A DNA stretch of 64,000 nucleotides, from positions 62,001 to 126,000 of the forward strand of contig NZ_FPIR01000003.1 of NCBI RefSeq assembly GCF_900119155.1. Direction: 5' to 3'. The first letter of the stretch is position 1, and the number at the start of each line of letters is the position of its first letter. The translations under genes and the position numbers were made by a program. The notes under the pieces were generated by a model. It did no database searches, was not told the origin of the DNA, and was given only the letters and a program-made list of their open reading frames with translations. Positions 25,750 through 33,912 of the stretch are shown here, piece after piece. This stretch comes from Ruminococcus sp. YE71. Lineage in GTDB: Bacteria; Bacillota; Clostridia; Oscillospirales; Ruminococcaceae.

Positions 25750-26531
25750 CAGCGCTTTTCATCGGCGGAGTTTCTGCCAAAGCGCAGCTCCGACGTATTG
25801 GTGGGCAGATTTATAACGGGAGTGAAGGAAGCGGTATTGATGACCTCATCGTAGTGCTTCTGCTTCTCGGCTTCCTCGTCGAGAGCCGCCTGCTCCTCGT
25901 CGTAGTATTCCTCGTCGTCCTCGTAGTACTCTTCATCATCGTAGTACTCGCCGTACTGTGTCTCATACTCATCGAGCTCCTCATCGGACATCTCGGGCAC
26001 TTCGGTGATGAGCTTTATCTGCTGAGTATACAGGTCGAGCAGGGTGCTCTTGAAGTATGTGGTCTCAGCCTTTGCTCTTGCGAGCTCTATCTGCTCAGCG
26101 GTAAGTTCAGCCTTGATGCTCTCGATCTCGGCAGAAGTCTCTTCCTTGAGCTGTTTGAGAAGAGCGTCAACGTTGGCGTGATGCTCTTTCTTGATGCGTT
26201 CGATCTCTTCGGAGTTGGTCTCCTGAAGTCTCACCTGTTCGGTCTTAGCCGAGTCGATAAGGTCTCTCGCCTTGGCCTTGGCGTCGTTTATCAGCTTGTT
26301 CGATTCCTTCTGGGCGTGTATCATCGCCGACTTGATAGCTTCCTCGTCGTCGCGGTACTCGTTGATCTTCTCAACAAGCTTTCTTATCTTCTCTTCATTC
26401 TCGGCATTCTGCGCTCTCAAACGCTCTATCTCATCCGCACAATCCGCCAGAAACTCTGTAACGTCAACGGGATTAAGACCGTTCTTGGCAGTCCCGAAGC
26501 GTTTGTTTCTGATCTTATCGGGTTCAAGCAT
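25749..26531 (-). CDS. divIVA: DivIVA-domain cell-division/polarity protein
   Basis: 260 residues from ATG 26531 behind AGGAGG. The N-terminal membrane-binding DivIVA segment (NKRFGTAKNGLNPVDVTEFL) is followed by a long coiled coil (about 35-175) and a very acidic Glu/Asp/Tyr-rich region (about 190-235). DivIVA proteins collect at negatively curved membranes at septa and poles. Lies in the classical ylmE-sepF-ylmH-divIVA order. The acidic tail is longer than in the Bacillus protein. Confidence 0.93.
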   Translation of the reverse strand: MLEPDKIRNKRFGTAKNGLNPVDVTEFLADCADEIERLRAQNAENEEKIRKLVEKINEYRDDEEAIKSAMIHAQKESNKLINDAKAKARDLIDSAKTEQVRLQETNSEEIERIKKEHHANVDALLKQLKEETSAEIESIKAELTAEQIELARAKAETTYFKSTLLDLYTQQIKLITEVPEMSDEELDEYETQYGEYYDDEEYYEDDEEYYDEEQAALDEEAEKQKHYDEVINTASFTPVINLPTNTSELRFGRNSADEKR

Positions 26532-26544
26532 CGTAAATAGCCTC

Positions 26545-27327
26545 CTAAACAAATTTCTTGATAGTGATGAATAATCTTTCCTTTTTCGTACTTCCCCCGA
26601 TGCTGTCGAGGATGAATTTCCCCGAACCGCGCACCGTAAAAGTATCTCCCTCGGCGAGCTTTTTCGCACCCGAGGCAAGCTCGTTTCCTCTGACGGCGAC
26701 CGCTCCCTGAGCTATCAGCTGTTCGGCGCGTGTGCGTGAGCACCGCACTGCCAGCGCCAGCACGCAGTCAGCCCTCAGCGATGAGACCGTACCCTTTATC
26801 TCGGCGAACTCTCTTTTCGGCAGGCACTCGGGGTCGAAGCCCTGTGTGATGCCGATGCCTGCTCTGCCGATCTTTGCAAGTTCACGCTCTGCGGTCTCAG
26901 CGGCGATCTCTGTCAGGAACACCACCGCCCTGTCCTCGCTCACGAGGATATCGCCGACGCTGTCTCTTGTCAGTCCGAGACCCATCAGCGAGCCGAGCAC
27001 ATCCCTGTGGGTCAGCCTGTCCTGCTTTCTGAAGCTGAAAGTCAGCGCCCGTATGGGAAAGCTCTCCGCATCGGGCTCTTCGTAATCCGAAAACGCGCCG
27101 AGCATCACCCGATCCGCGTCCCCGTATCCTCCCCAGAGCAAATATCTGCCGAAGCGGTATGAAGCCGCGATCTTCACCGCGAGCTCTGCCCTGCCCTCCG
27201 AGAGAAAGCAGGTGAATCCGCTCCTGTCCTTATGTACAGCCGCCTCTATCCTGTCGGCGATACTGCCTGCAATAAAGCTGTCCTCTTCACTGAGTCCGTG
27301 AAGAAAGGAAAGCTCTGTCCGTGACAT
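26545..27327 (-). CDS. ylmH: YlmH-type S4-domain RNA-binding protein
   Basis: 260 residues. A C-terminal S4 domain (about 183-245, LAVRCSRTRAEQLIAQGAVAV) follows the YlmH-specific N-terminal region (FLSEGRAELAVKIA, FRKQDRLTHRDVLGSLMGLG). Members bind RNA; a ribosome-rescue role has been reported for the family. Overlaps the sepF stop by 1 bp and is followed by divIVA after 13 bp, so it is part of the division operon. Confidence 0.93.
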   Translation of the reverse strand: MSRTELSFLHGLSEEDSFIAGSIADRIEAAVHKDRSGFTCFLSEGRAELAVKIAASYRFGRYLLWGGYGDADRVMLGAFSDYEEPDAESFPIRALTFSFRKQDRLTHRDVLGSLMGLGLTRDSVGDILVSEDRAVVFLTEIAAETAERELAKIGRAGIGITQGFDPECLPKREFAEIKGTVSSLRADCVLALAVRCSRTRAEQLIAQGAVAVRGNELASGAKKLAEGDTFTVRGSGKFILDSIGGSTKKERLFITIKKFV

Positions 27328-28019
27328 CAGAAGCTGTAGCCGTTGTTCTCAAGCTCGCTCACGAGGTCAACGCCCGAGAAGTTCACCGAGCCGGGGATGA
27401 TAGCGTAGGTCTTCTGAGCCATCATCTTGATCTCGCACTGATTTGCGAAAGCCACGCCCCAGATAAAGTCGAGTATTCTGGTAGCGTCCTCGCTCTTAAC
27501 GAGTTCGAGGTTAAGTATAACGGTCCTGCCGTTGTTGATGTCGTTGCCTATCTTCTCAACTTCCTTGAAGTTGTTCGGTCTTGCGAGTACAAGGTCGAAC
27601 GAGGACTGATCTGTGGTTGCCATATGGATATCACTCTCTCTTTCGTTATTTCTTCTCTGACTGCCGTAAGCGTCATTTCTGCCGCCGGCATTATTGAAGC
27701 CGTCTCCGCGGTTAGCGCCCATGCCTGTGCCTGTGCCTGTACCCGCGCCTGTGCCGCTGCCGCGCTCGTTCCTTGCAGCCGACTGATAAGCGGTCTGCTG
27801 CTGTCTGCGGGATGAAGCGCCGCCCTGAGCCTGCGATCTTCTTGCCGAAGCCGCCTCGTCCCTCACGGCCCTCTCCTGGTCAGCCCTTTCGGACTGCGGA
27901 GGCGGAGCCTGTTCGGGCTGCGGTGCAGCCGCCGACTTGGGCGTATAATTAGAGTAGATCTCTTCGTCTATCTCATCGTCTCCGACAAACATACTTTTAA
28001 AGCCCTGCCATAATCCCAT
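27327..28019 (-). CDS. sepF: Cell-division protein SepF
   Basis: 230 residues, longer than the usual about 150 because of a Gln/Ala/Gly/Thr-rich linker (about 30-135) with a run of Gly-Thr repeats around residue 95. The N-terminal amphipathic helix MGLWQGFKSMF binds membrane; the C-terminal SepF domain (about 140-225) has ILNLELVKSEDATRILDFIWG and PGSVNFSGVD. SepF polymerises and anchors FtsZ to the membrane. Sits between ylmE and ylmH. Confidence 0.94.
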   Translation of the reverse strand: MGLWQGFKSMFVGDDEIDEEIYSNYTPKSAAAPQPEQAPPPQSERADQERAVRDEAASARRSQAQGGASSRRQQQTAYQSAARNERGSGTGAGTGTGTGMGANRGDGFNNAGGRNDAYGSQRRNNERESDIHMATTDQSSFDLVLARPNNFKEVEKIGNDINNGRTVILNLELVKSEDATRILDFIWGVAFANQCEIKMMAQKTYAIIPGSVNFSGVDLVSELENNGYSF

Positions 28020-28077
28020 TTCTGATACCCCTCCGTATCTGTTATTTTTCAGGTGGACCGTACAGTGGTGTGCGGTA

Positions 28078-28824
28078 TCACCTCGAATAATCTCTTGCTC
28101 CGAAGAGCCCTGTTCCTATCCTTACGAGTGTCGAGCCATGCTTTATAGCCATCTCATAGTCGCCCGACATTCCCATCGACAGCACCGAGATATCGGTGTT
28201 CGGCAGTTTCTTTGCCGCGAGAGCCTCATATAGCTCTCTCATCTGAGCGAACACTTCCTCGCCGCAGCCTATAGGCGGTATCGCCATCAGACCTCTCAGG
28301 CGTATGTTCTCCAGAGCCGCAGCCTGTTCGGCAAGTTCAAAAAGAGCGCCGCGGTCAACACCGCTCTTGCTCTCCTCACCGCCGATATTGACTTCGAGCA
28401 GCACATCCATGACCCTGCCGTTTTTAGCGGCGAGCCTGTTTATCTCATTTGCGAGCTTCAGGCTGTCCACCGACTGTATCATGGTAACGTCATTAATGAT
28501 ATACTTGACCTTATTGGTTTGCAGGTGACCTATGAACTGCACCTCGGCGCGTTTGTCATAGCTGTCCTTTTTGGACATGAATTCCTGCACTCTGTTTTCT
28601 CCGAGCAGCGTGATGCCGCATTCAACGGCGAAGTTTATCTTATCAGGCTCGACCGTTTTGGTCACTGCCATGATCTGTACCGTTTCATCGGAACTGCGGT
28701 ACTTAGCCGCCGCTTCTCCTGCCCTTTCAGCTATCTCCCTCAGATTGTCCGCTGTCTGCGGATATCTCGGATCCGTCGGGATCATCAGCTTCGGGAATCG
28801 ATTCTGACTGTACATCTTCTTCAC
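28078..28824 (-). CDS. ylmE: YggS/YlmE-family PLP-homeostasis protein
   Basis: 248 residues. PLP-binding TIM-barrel protein with the lysine in MAVTKTVEPDKI, then LGENRVQEF, FIGHLQTNKVKYI and SMGMSGDYEMAIKHGSTLVRIG. Family role is control of free PLP and amino-acid balance rather than a known reaction. The GTG at 28824 has a well-placed GGAGG, but using it makes a 98-bp overlap with the upstream HlyD-like gene; ATG 28785 would shorten the protein by 13 residues and fit the family length better but lacks a good ribosome-binding site. Confidence 0.93.
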   Translation of the reverse strand: MKKMYSQNRFPKLMIPTDPRYPQTADNLREIAERAGEAAAKYRSSDETVQIMAVTKTVEPDKINFAVECGITLLGENRVQEFMSKKDSYDKRAEVQFIGHLQTNKVKYIINDVTMIQSVDSLKLANEINRLAAKNGRVMDVLLEVNIGGEESKSGVDRGALFELAEQAAALENIRLRGLMAIPPIGCGEEVFAQMRELYEALAAKKLPNTDISVLSMGMSGDYEMAIKHGSTLVRIGTGLFGARDYSR

Positions 28825-30028
28825 TCACCACCTCCAGCAGGATCTGGTCATACAGCAGCAGGTGATCCTCCTCGGCGGTGTTTCTCGAGATAACGAAACC
28901 GTCGCCGTTGTAGATCTCATCGATCTTCTTGAAGGTGATATTCTCGCCGAGTATGACGTAAACGCCCTTCTGTCCGTCCTTGAACCTTATCGCGGACGAG
29001 GGCACCATTATGCCGCTGTACTCATCGAATATCAGCTGCATAGCCTGCACACGCTGTGTGCAGATATTTTCGTCAAGGCTGTCGCAGGACAGTATCACGA
29101 CGGATTTGCCCTCTTCGTCAGCCTTTCTTACCGACACGACCTTAACGGAATAAGTCTTATTGGACGCATCGAGCATCAGTTCGAGCTTTGCGTCCTCCGT
29201 CACTCTCTTGTCGTCGTCGATGACGCCTGCTATCAGGCAGGTATAGTCATCGAACATTTTGCCTATCGCGTTTTTCGAGACACCCTGACGCACGGCAGGT
29301 GCGCCGTTGATTATCTCTTCTATCTCACCCTGAGTGAGCGTCATGGCTTTATTCTTGTCAAGTCTCGACTCATAGCCGTCGCAGAAGGAAACGAAATACC
29401 CCGTCTCGTTTGCCGTAATGCTGTCCCTGACCTTATTTGCCTGTGCCTGAAGATATTCCGCATCCTTGTTCAGAAGAGCTATCCTTCCGTCGTAATTCGC
29501 GGATATCCCCGAGATTATGTTATAGATATTGAGCACCAGCGAGATGTTTTGCTTCTGCTCGGCAAAGCCCTCGTAATCGCCGCTGTTCGAGCAGACGATG
29601 AGCTGTTTGTAATACTCGTCGATCTTCTTGTTTATGGATTCGGGCTGAACGTAGTCGATAGTGCCCGGGCTCTGAGCCTTTTCGAGCTGAGCTATCTCGT
29701 TCGTGACCTTTTCGAGCTTCCTTTCGGCGTAAGCCTCATCGGTATTTGAAAAGATCTTCGCCACAACATCCCCCTTCGAGACCTTGCTCCCGTCGGGGTA
29801 GGTATAGCTGATAACGCCCTCGCCGCCGTAGTCGATCTCGCGCTCGTTCCTGATGATGACGCCCTCAAAGGAAATGTCCTCATTGATGGTGCAGAGCGCA
29901 GCCTCCATAGTATCGTGACGGTCGTTCACATAGCGGTACACCTGTCCGCCTATGATAAGAACAAACAGCACCGTGATAAGCAGTATAAGAACTCTCGTGG
30001 TGATCTTATTGAACAGACCCGATCTCAT
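28727..30028 (-). CDS. HlyD-like membrane-anchored protein with lipoyl/barrel-sandwich domain
   Basis: 433 residues. One N-terminal membrane helix (about 10-30), a split barrel-sandwich segment (GVIIRNEREIDYGGEGVISY..VSKGDVVAKIF), a coiled-coil hairpin (about 100-215), and beta-barrel segments including GIMVPSSAIRFKDGQKGVYV. The acidic C-terminal tail overlaps the ylmE coding start. Such adaptor-like proteins regularly precede ylmE-sepF in Clostridia, but no ABC or RND partner is here, so export is not implied; a role in division or the envelope is inferred from position. Confidence 0.83.
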   Translation of the reverse strand: MRSGLFNKITTRVLILLITVLFVLIIGGQVYRYVNDRHDTMEAALCTINEDISFEGVIIRNEREIDYGGEGVISYTYPDGSKVSKGDVVAKIFSNTDEAYAERKLEKVTNEIAQLEKAQSPGTIDYVQPESINKKIDEYYKQLIVCSNSGDYEGFAEQKQNISLVLNIYNIISGISANYDGRIALLNKDAEYLQAQANKVRDSITANETGYFVSFCDGYESRLDKNKAMTLTQGEIEEIINGAPAVRQGVSKNAIGKMFDDYTCLIAGVIDDDKRVTEDAKLELMLDASNKTYSVKVVSVRKADEEGKSVVILSCDSLDENICTQRVQAMQLIFDEYSGIMVPSSAIRFKDGQKGVYVILGENITFKKIDEIYNGDGFVISRNTAEEDHLLLYDQILLEVVSEEDVQSESIPEADDPDGSEISADSGQSEGDS

Positions 30029-30071
30029 ACGCTTTTATACTTTCCCTTCTTTCCTGTCGGAACGCTCTCTG

Positions 30072-30308
30072 TCAGCCCTTGTCCGCGCTGTCGAGGATGT
30101 TTATCGCACGGGTCGGGACGATGGTGGAGATAGCGTGCTTGTATACCACGTTCTGCTTACCCTCGCAGTCGAGGATAACGACGTAGCTGTCAAAGCCCTT
30201 TACAACGCCCTTGAACTGGTAACCGTTCACGAGTATCATCGTAACGAGCACCTTTTCTTTTCTTGCCTGATTCAGAAAAATGTCCTGTAAATTGAGATTC
30301 TTGTTCAT
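30072..30308 (-). CDS. hfq: RNA chaperone Hfq
   Basis: 78 residues, full length. Sm motif 1 ([39 protein letters not shown]) and Sm motif 2 ([11 protein letters not shown]) are complete, including the KHAIS core that binds RNA U tracts. Forms a hexameric ring pairing small RNAs with mRNAs; the requirement in Gram-positives varies. Follows miaA as in many bacteria. Relevant to the candidate small RNA near 60 kb. Confidence 0.97.
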   Translation of the reverse strand: MNKNLNLQDIFLNQARKEKVLVTMILVNGYQFKGVVKGFDSYVVILDCEGKQNVVYKHAISTIVPTRAINILDSADKG

Positions 30309-30399
30309 CCTTAGTCACTCCTTAAGAAATTACCTTTTCTTGAAATGTTTGCTTCTTATATTTTTTATTTTTTTATACAATATCCGACTTTTCGGATAT

Positions 30400-31362
30400 T
30401 CATCTTTTATTATAACACAAAAAAACCGATTTGGCTATAGATTTTTCCACATTTTCATAAAAAATTTTATTATCCCCGTCCTTCGGGAAGAAAACCGTCG
30501 TAATACCGTCGATCCTGCGGAACCATGTGAGCTGTCTTTTGGCGTAGTGCCGTGTTCCGAGGCGGATATTTTCGGCACATTCTTCCAGCGGCTTCTCTCC
30601 TCTAAGGTAGGGGATGAGCTCCTTGTAGCCTATCGCCTGATAAGCGGTGGCAGGGTCGCTGTTCTCATAGACCCGTCTTGCCTCGTCCACCATGCCCTCT
30701 TCGAGCATGACCCCGACGCGCCTGTTCACGCGGTCGTAGAGATCGCCTCTGTCCTCAAAGCCTATCGTCAGCACAAAAGCGTCATAGGGACTGTCGCCCT
30801 TCAGGTTCTGACGTCTCTGTTCGTAGAATCCCCGACCCGTGCTCTCACAGACCTCTATGGCTCTCACCACACGCTTGACGTTGTTCTCATGTATCTCGGC
30901 GGCGGCTTCGGGGTCGAGAGCGCTGAGCTTTTCCCAGAGCGCGTGCCGTCCGTTCTCCTCGGCGAATTTTTCCAGCTGTCCGCGGCGCTCGGGGTCGGCG
31001 CCCCTGTCCTCGAACACGATGTTGTCGAGAAGCGTGCTGATGTACAGCCCCGTCCCTCCGCAGACTATCGGCAGTTTCCCACGCGAATGTATGTCCGCGA
31101 TGCAGGCTCTTGCCATGTCAGCCCACTCTGCCACCGAAAAGCTCTTCTCCAGCGGCAAAAATCCTGTCAGATGATGCGGGACTCCCTGCATCTCCTCCTC
31201 GGTGACCCTCGCCGTGATTATCTGAAAATCCTTATACACCTGCATCGAGTCGGCACAGACCACCTCGCCGCCGAGCTTCTTTGCAAGCTCCACCGAAAGC
31301 GCAGTCTTGCCCGAAGCCGTAGGCCCGCCGATCACAAGCAGGGGTATTTTTCTTTCTGCCAT
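30400..31362 (-). CDS. miaA: tRNA dimethylallyltransferase
   Basis: 320 residues from ATG 31362 (AAGGA 8 bp upstream; an in-frame GTG at 31368 is less likely). P-loop GGPTASGKTALSVEL near the N-terminus, ADSMQVYKDF, the active-site segment PIVCGGTGLYI and AIGYKELIPYL. Adds the dimethylallyl group to A37 of tRNAs reading codons starting with U; the product is the substrate of MiaB, also encoded in this window. Separated from mutL by a family A repeat. Confidence 0.97.
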   Translation of the reverse strand: MAERKIPLLVIGGPTASGKTALSVELAKKLGGEVVCADSMQVYKDFQIITARVTEEEMQGVPHHLTGFLPLEKSFSVAEWADMARACIADIHSRGKLPIVCGGTGLYISTLLDNIVFEDRGADPERRGQLEKFAEENGRHALWEKLSALDPEAAAEIHENNVKRVVRAIEVCESTGRGFYEQRRQNLKGDSPYDAFVLTIGFEDRGDLYDRVNRRVGVMLEEGMVDEARRVYENSDPATAYQAIGYKELIPYLRGEKPLEECAENIRLGTRHYAKRQLTWFRRIDGITTVFFPKDGDNKIFYENVEKSIAKSVFLCYNKR

Positions 31363-31392
31363 GTTCACGTCCTTATCTCTCTCTTTATAAAA

Positions 31393-31726
31393 CCGCGGGT
31401 GCTCTTGGGGGAAACCCTTTTGAAAAAGGGTTATCCCCCAAACCCCTTTCCTAAAACTTTTAATACTTTTTGGCTTTTGGGTGATTCTTTCTTAGTTCGT
31501 GTTGGTCGGGAAGATGGTGATTCTACTCTTCAATTGTGCGTCCCTTGCCAAAAAGACGTTCGATAGTGTTTTACGCCTCATTTGCGGAATTTTTTCAGAT
31601 AGTCACTTTTGAAGCGGTGATAGTCTATCTTCCCGACCACACCCAACAAACGACATATTAAAAGTCTTTGGAAGGGGGTCTGGGGGAGAACCTTTCTTCA
31701 GAAAGGTTTCCCCCAGTAAAACCGCA
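31393..31726. repeat. Family A dispersed repeat, copy A2 (full length)
   Basis: 334 bp with long terminal inverted repeats: left GCGGGT..TTGGGGGAAACCC-TTTTGAAAAAGGG-TTATCCCCC then AAACCCCTTTCCTAAAACTTT; right is the mirror (AAAAGTCTTTGGAAGGGGGTC, hairpin, CCCCCAG..ACCGCAG). The middle carries GTCGGGAAGA, CCAAAAAGACGTTCGATAGTG and AGCGGTGATAGTCTATCTTCC, matching A1. It lies between mutL and miaA. No coding signal. Confidence 0.85.
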
Positions 31727-31749
31727 GTCAGCACCGTCCGCAGTCTGCG

Positions 31750-33891
31750 TCACACTATTCGTCTGAAGTGTTTTTCTATCTCGTACTCGCTCATTTCGAG
31801 GCGCACGGGTCTGCCGTGGGGGCAGTAGCGCAGGTCTTCTTCGTAGACCAGCTCTGCCAGGTGCTGCAATTCCTCGATAGTGTTGTCGTCGTGGGCTTTG
31901 ACGGCCGCCTTGCACGCCATCGAGCGGTATATGTCATCGTAAAGCTGGGGCATAGCACTTCCGCCTGTTATCAGCTTCTGGGCTATCTCGACTATCATCT
32001 CGGTGGGGTTGTACTGTTTGAGCAGCTGAGGCAGAGCCTTCACCGCCACCGCAGGCGCGACGTCGGGCTCGATAACGAAGCCGAGCTTTTCGATGCGCTC
32101 TAAGTTCGCCGACACCGCGTCGTACTCATCAAATGACAGCATAACCATTATCGGTTCGAGGAGCATCTGCGCCGTGACCGTCCTTGCGTCGAAGCGTATC
32201 TGCTCGTAGATGTGGCGTTCGTGGGCGGCGTGCTTGTCGATGAGCACCATCTGATCGCCCACCTGCGTCACGATGTAGGTCTTGAAAAGCTCGCCTATCA
32301 CGCGGGGCTTTTCCTTCGGCTTCGGCTGTTCGCTCTCGGGGATGGGGTCTATCCTGACGGGGCGGCGCTGTTTCATGTCCTCCGCCGTCACGAAGCTGAA
32401 ATTCTCAAGCAGCGTTTCCTGCTGAACAGGCTCGTCCGCGCTGACGGGCTTGTCGAGCATATCCGCCGAGTCCGAAGCGCCTTCGTCAGCCGTTTCGGGC
32501 ACGTCCGCCGCCTGCGGCACGCTCTCCTGCGGCTCGTCCGTAACGGGCGGCAGGGGGAGCTCTTCCTCCTCGGCAGCCTTTGCCGCGGCGTTCAGCCCGT
32601 CGAGCATTTTCACGAATTCATCGTCGTCAAGACTGCCACCCTTGGGCTGTTCGGAAAAGCCTATCTCGTCGTAGGGGATCGGCTTGACCGCGCTGACCTG
32701 CTTTGTGTCAAGCGATTTCAGGAACAGGTCATCGCCCGAGGTGTCGGGCTTTGCGGCTGCGGGCTGATTGTAAACGGGCACCGCTATCTCGGGCTCCTCG
32801 GGAACGGAAAAGACCATCTGCTCCGCCTTCGGGGTGTTGTCAGCGTAAAGCTCGCTGTCCGAGAAGCGCTTCTGCCTGTCGATGGTCAGCCGCGTGGGCT
32901 TGTCCTGCTCTTCGAGAGCCTGCCGCGCCGCGAAGTACACCGAGTCGTACACGAACCTGTTGTCCGAGAACCTCACCTCTGTCTTGGCAGGGTGAACGTT
33001 GACGTCCAGCATATCGGGCGGAAGCGTGAGCTTCATCACGCACATTGGGAACCTGCCTATCATGATGCGGCTCTTGTAGGCTTCTTCAAGCGCCTGTGAG
33101 CAGACCTCCGAGTGGACATATCTGCCGTTGACATAGAACACCTGAAATTTCCTGTTGGTGCGTGCGTCGAGGGGTTTCGAGACATAGCCCTCGGCGCTGA
33201 AACTGCCCCTCTCGTAGCTGACGGGCAGAAGTCCCTTCGCGAAGTCGCGCCCGAATACGGAGTATATCGCGGAATAGAGCTTTCCGTCGCCTGCCGTCAC
33301 GAACACGGGCTTATTGTCGCGTATCAGCTTGAAGCTGATGTCGGGATGGGACACCGCAAGGCGGCTCATAAGCTCCTGTATGCGGTTGGCTTCCGTCGCG
33401 TCTTTTTTGAGGAATTTCAGACGTGCGGGCACGTTGTAGAACAGGTCGCGGACGATGACGCTCGTACCCTCGGGACAGCCCGTCACGTCGTAGGTCTTCT
33501 GTTCCGAAGCGGCTATCTCGTAGTGAGTGCCGAACATCTCGCCGCGCAGTCTTGTGAACATCTCGACCCTTGCCACCGCGCACACCGAAGCCAGCGCCTC
33601 GCCGCGGAATCCCATGGTCATGATGTGTTCAAGGTCGGCTTTCTCGGCGACCTTGCTGGTGGCGTGGCGCAGAAAAGCCTTCGGCACGTCCTCGTAGGCG
33701 ATGCCGACGCCGTTGTCCGCCACCCTGAGAAAACTCCTGCCGCCGTTCTTTATCTCGACAGTGACGGAGGACGCATCGGCGTCGATGGCGTTCTCGATAA
33801 GCTCCTTGACTATCGAAGCAGGGCGCTCTATCACCTCACCTGCGGCTATCAGCTCATAAACTTCCTTGTCGAGCAGATTTATCTGCGGCAT
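31750..33891 (-). CDS. mutL: DNA mismatch repair protein MutL
   Basis: 713 residues. N-terminal GHKL ATPase: IAAGEVIERPASIVKELIEN, DNGVGI, TMGFRGEALASV. An acidic, Pro/Glu-rich linker (about 360-510) separates the C-terminal dimerisation and endonuclease domain, which has DKHAAHERHIYE (the DQHAxxExxxxE nuclease motif with Q replaced by K) and CPHGRP near the end, so a nicking MutL is likely. Twenty-one bp downstream of mutS. Confidence 0.97.
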   Translation of the reverse strand: MPQINLLDKEVYELIAAGEVIERPASIVKELIENAIDADASSVTVEIKNGGRSFLRVADNGVGIAYEDVPKAFLRHATSKVAEKADLEHIMTMGFRGEALASVCAVARVEMFTRLRGEMFGTHYEIAASEQKTYDVTGCPEGTSVIVRDLFYNVPARLKFLKKDATEANRIQELMSRLAVSHPDISFKLIRDNKPVFVTAGDGKLYSAIYSVFGRDFAKGLLPVSYERGSFSAEGYVSKPLDARTNRKFQVFYVNGRYVHSEVCSQALEEAYKSRIMIGRFPMCVMKLTLPPDMLDVNVHPAKTEVRFSDNRFVYDSVYFAARQALEEQDKPTRLTIDRQKRFSDSELYADNTPKAEQMVFSVPEEPEIAVPVYNQPAAAKPDTSGDDLFLKSLDTKQVSAVKPIPYDEIGFSEQPKGGSLDDDEFVKMLDGLNAAAKAAEEEELPLPPVTDEPQESVPQAADVPETADEGASDSADMLDKPVSADEPVQQETLLENFSFVTAEDMKQRRPVRIDPIPESEQPKPKEKPRVIGELFKTYIVTQVGDQMVLIDKHAAHERHIYEQIRFDARTVTAQMLLEPIMVMLSFDEYDAVSANLERIEKLGFVIEPDVAPAVAVKALPQLLKQYNPTEMIVEIAQKLITGGSAMPQLYDDIYRSMACKAAVKAHDDNTIEELQHLAELVYEEDLRYCPHGRPVRLEMSEYEIEKHFRRIV

Positions 33892-33912
33892 TTTTTCTCA
33901 TCTCCTATCTGT

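Noticed and set aside
28727-30028. HlyD-like gene as part of a multidrug export system
   Set aside because: No ABC, MFS or RND partner and no outer-membrane factor nearby; its position with ylmE and sepF argues for a division or envelope role.
31393-31726. CRISPR array
   Set aside because: The repeated pieces are terminal inverted repeats of single elements scattered between genes, without regular repeat-spacer units or cas genes.
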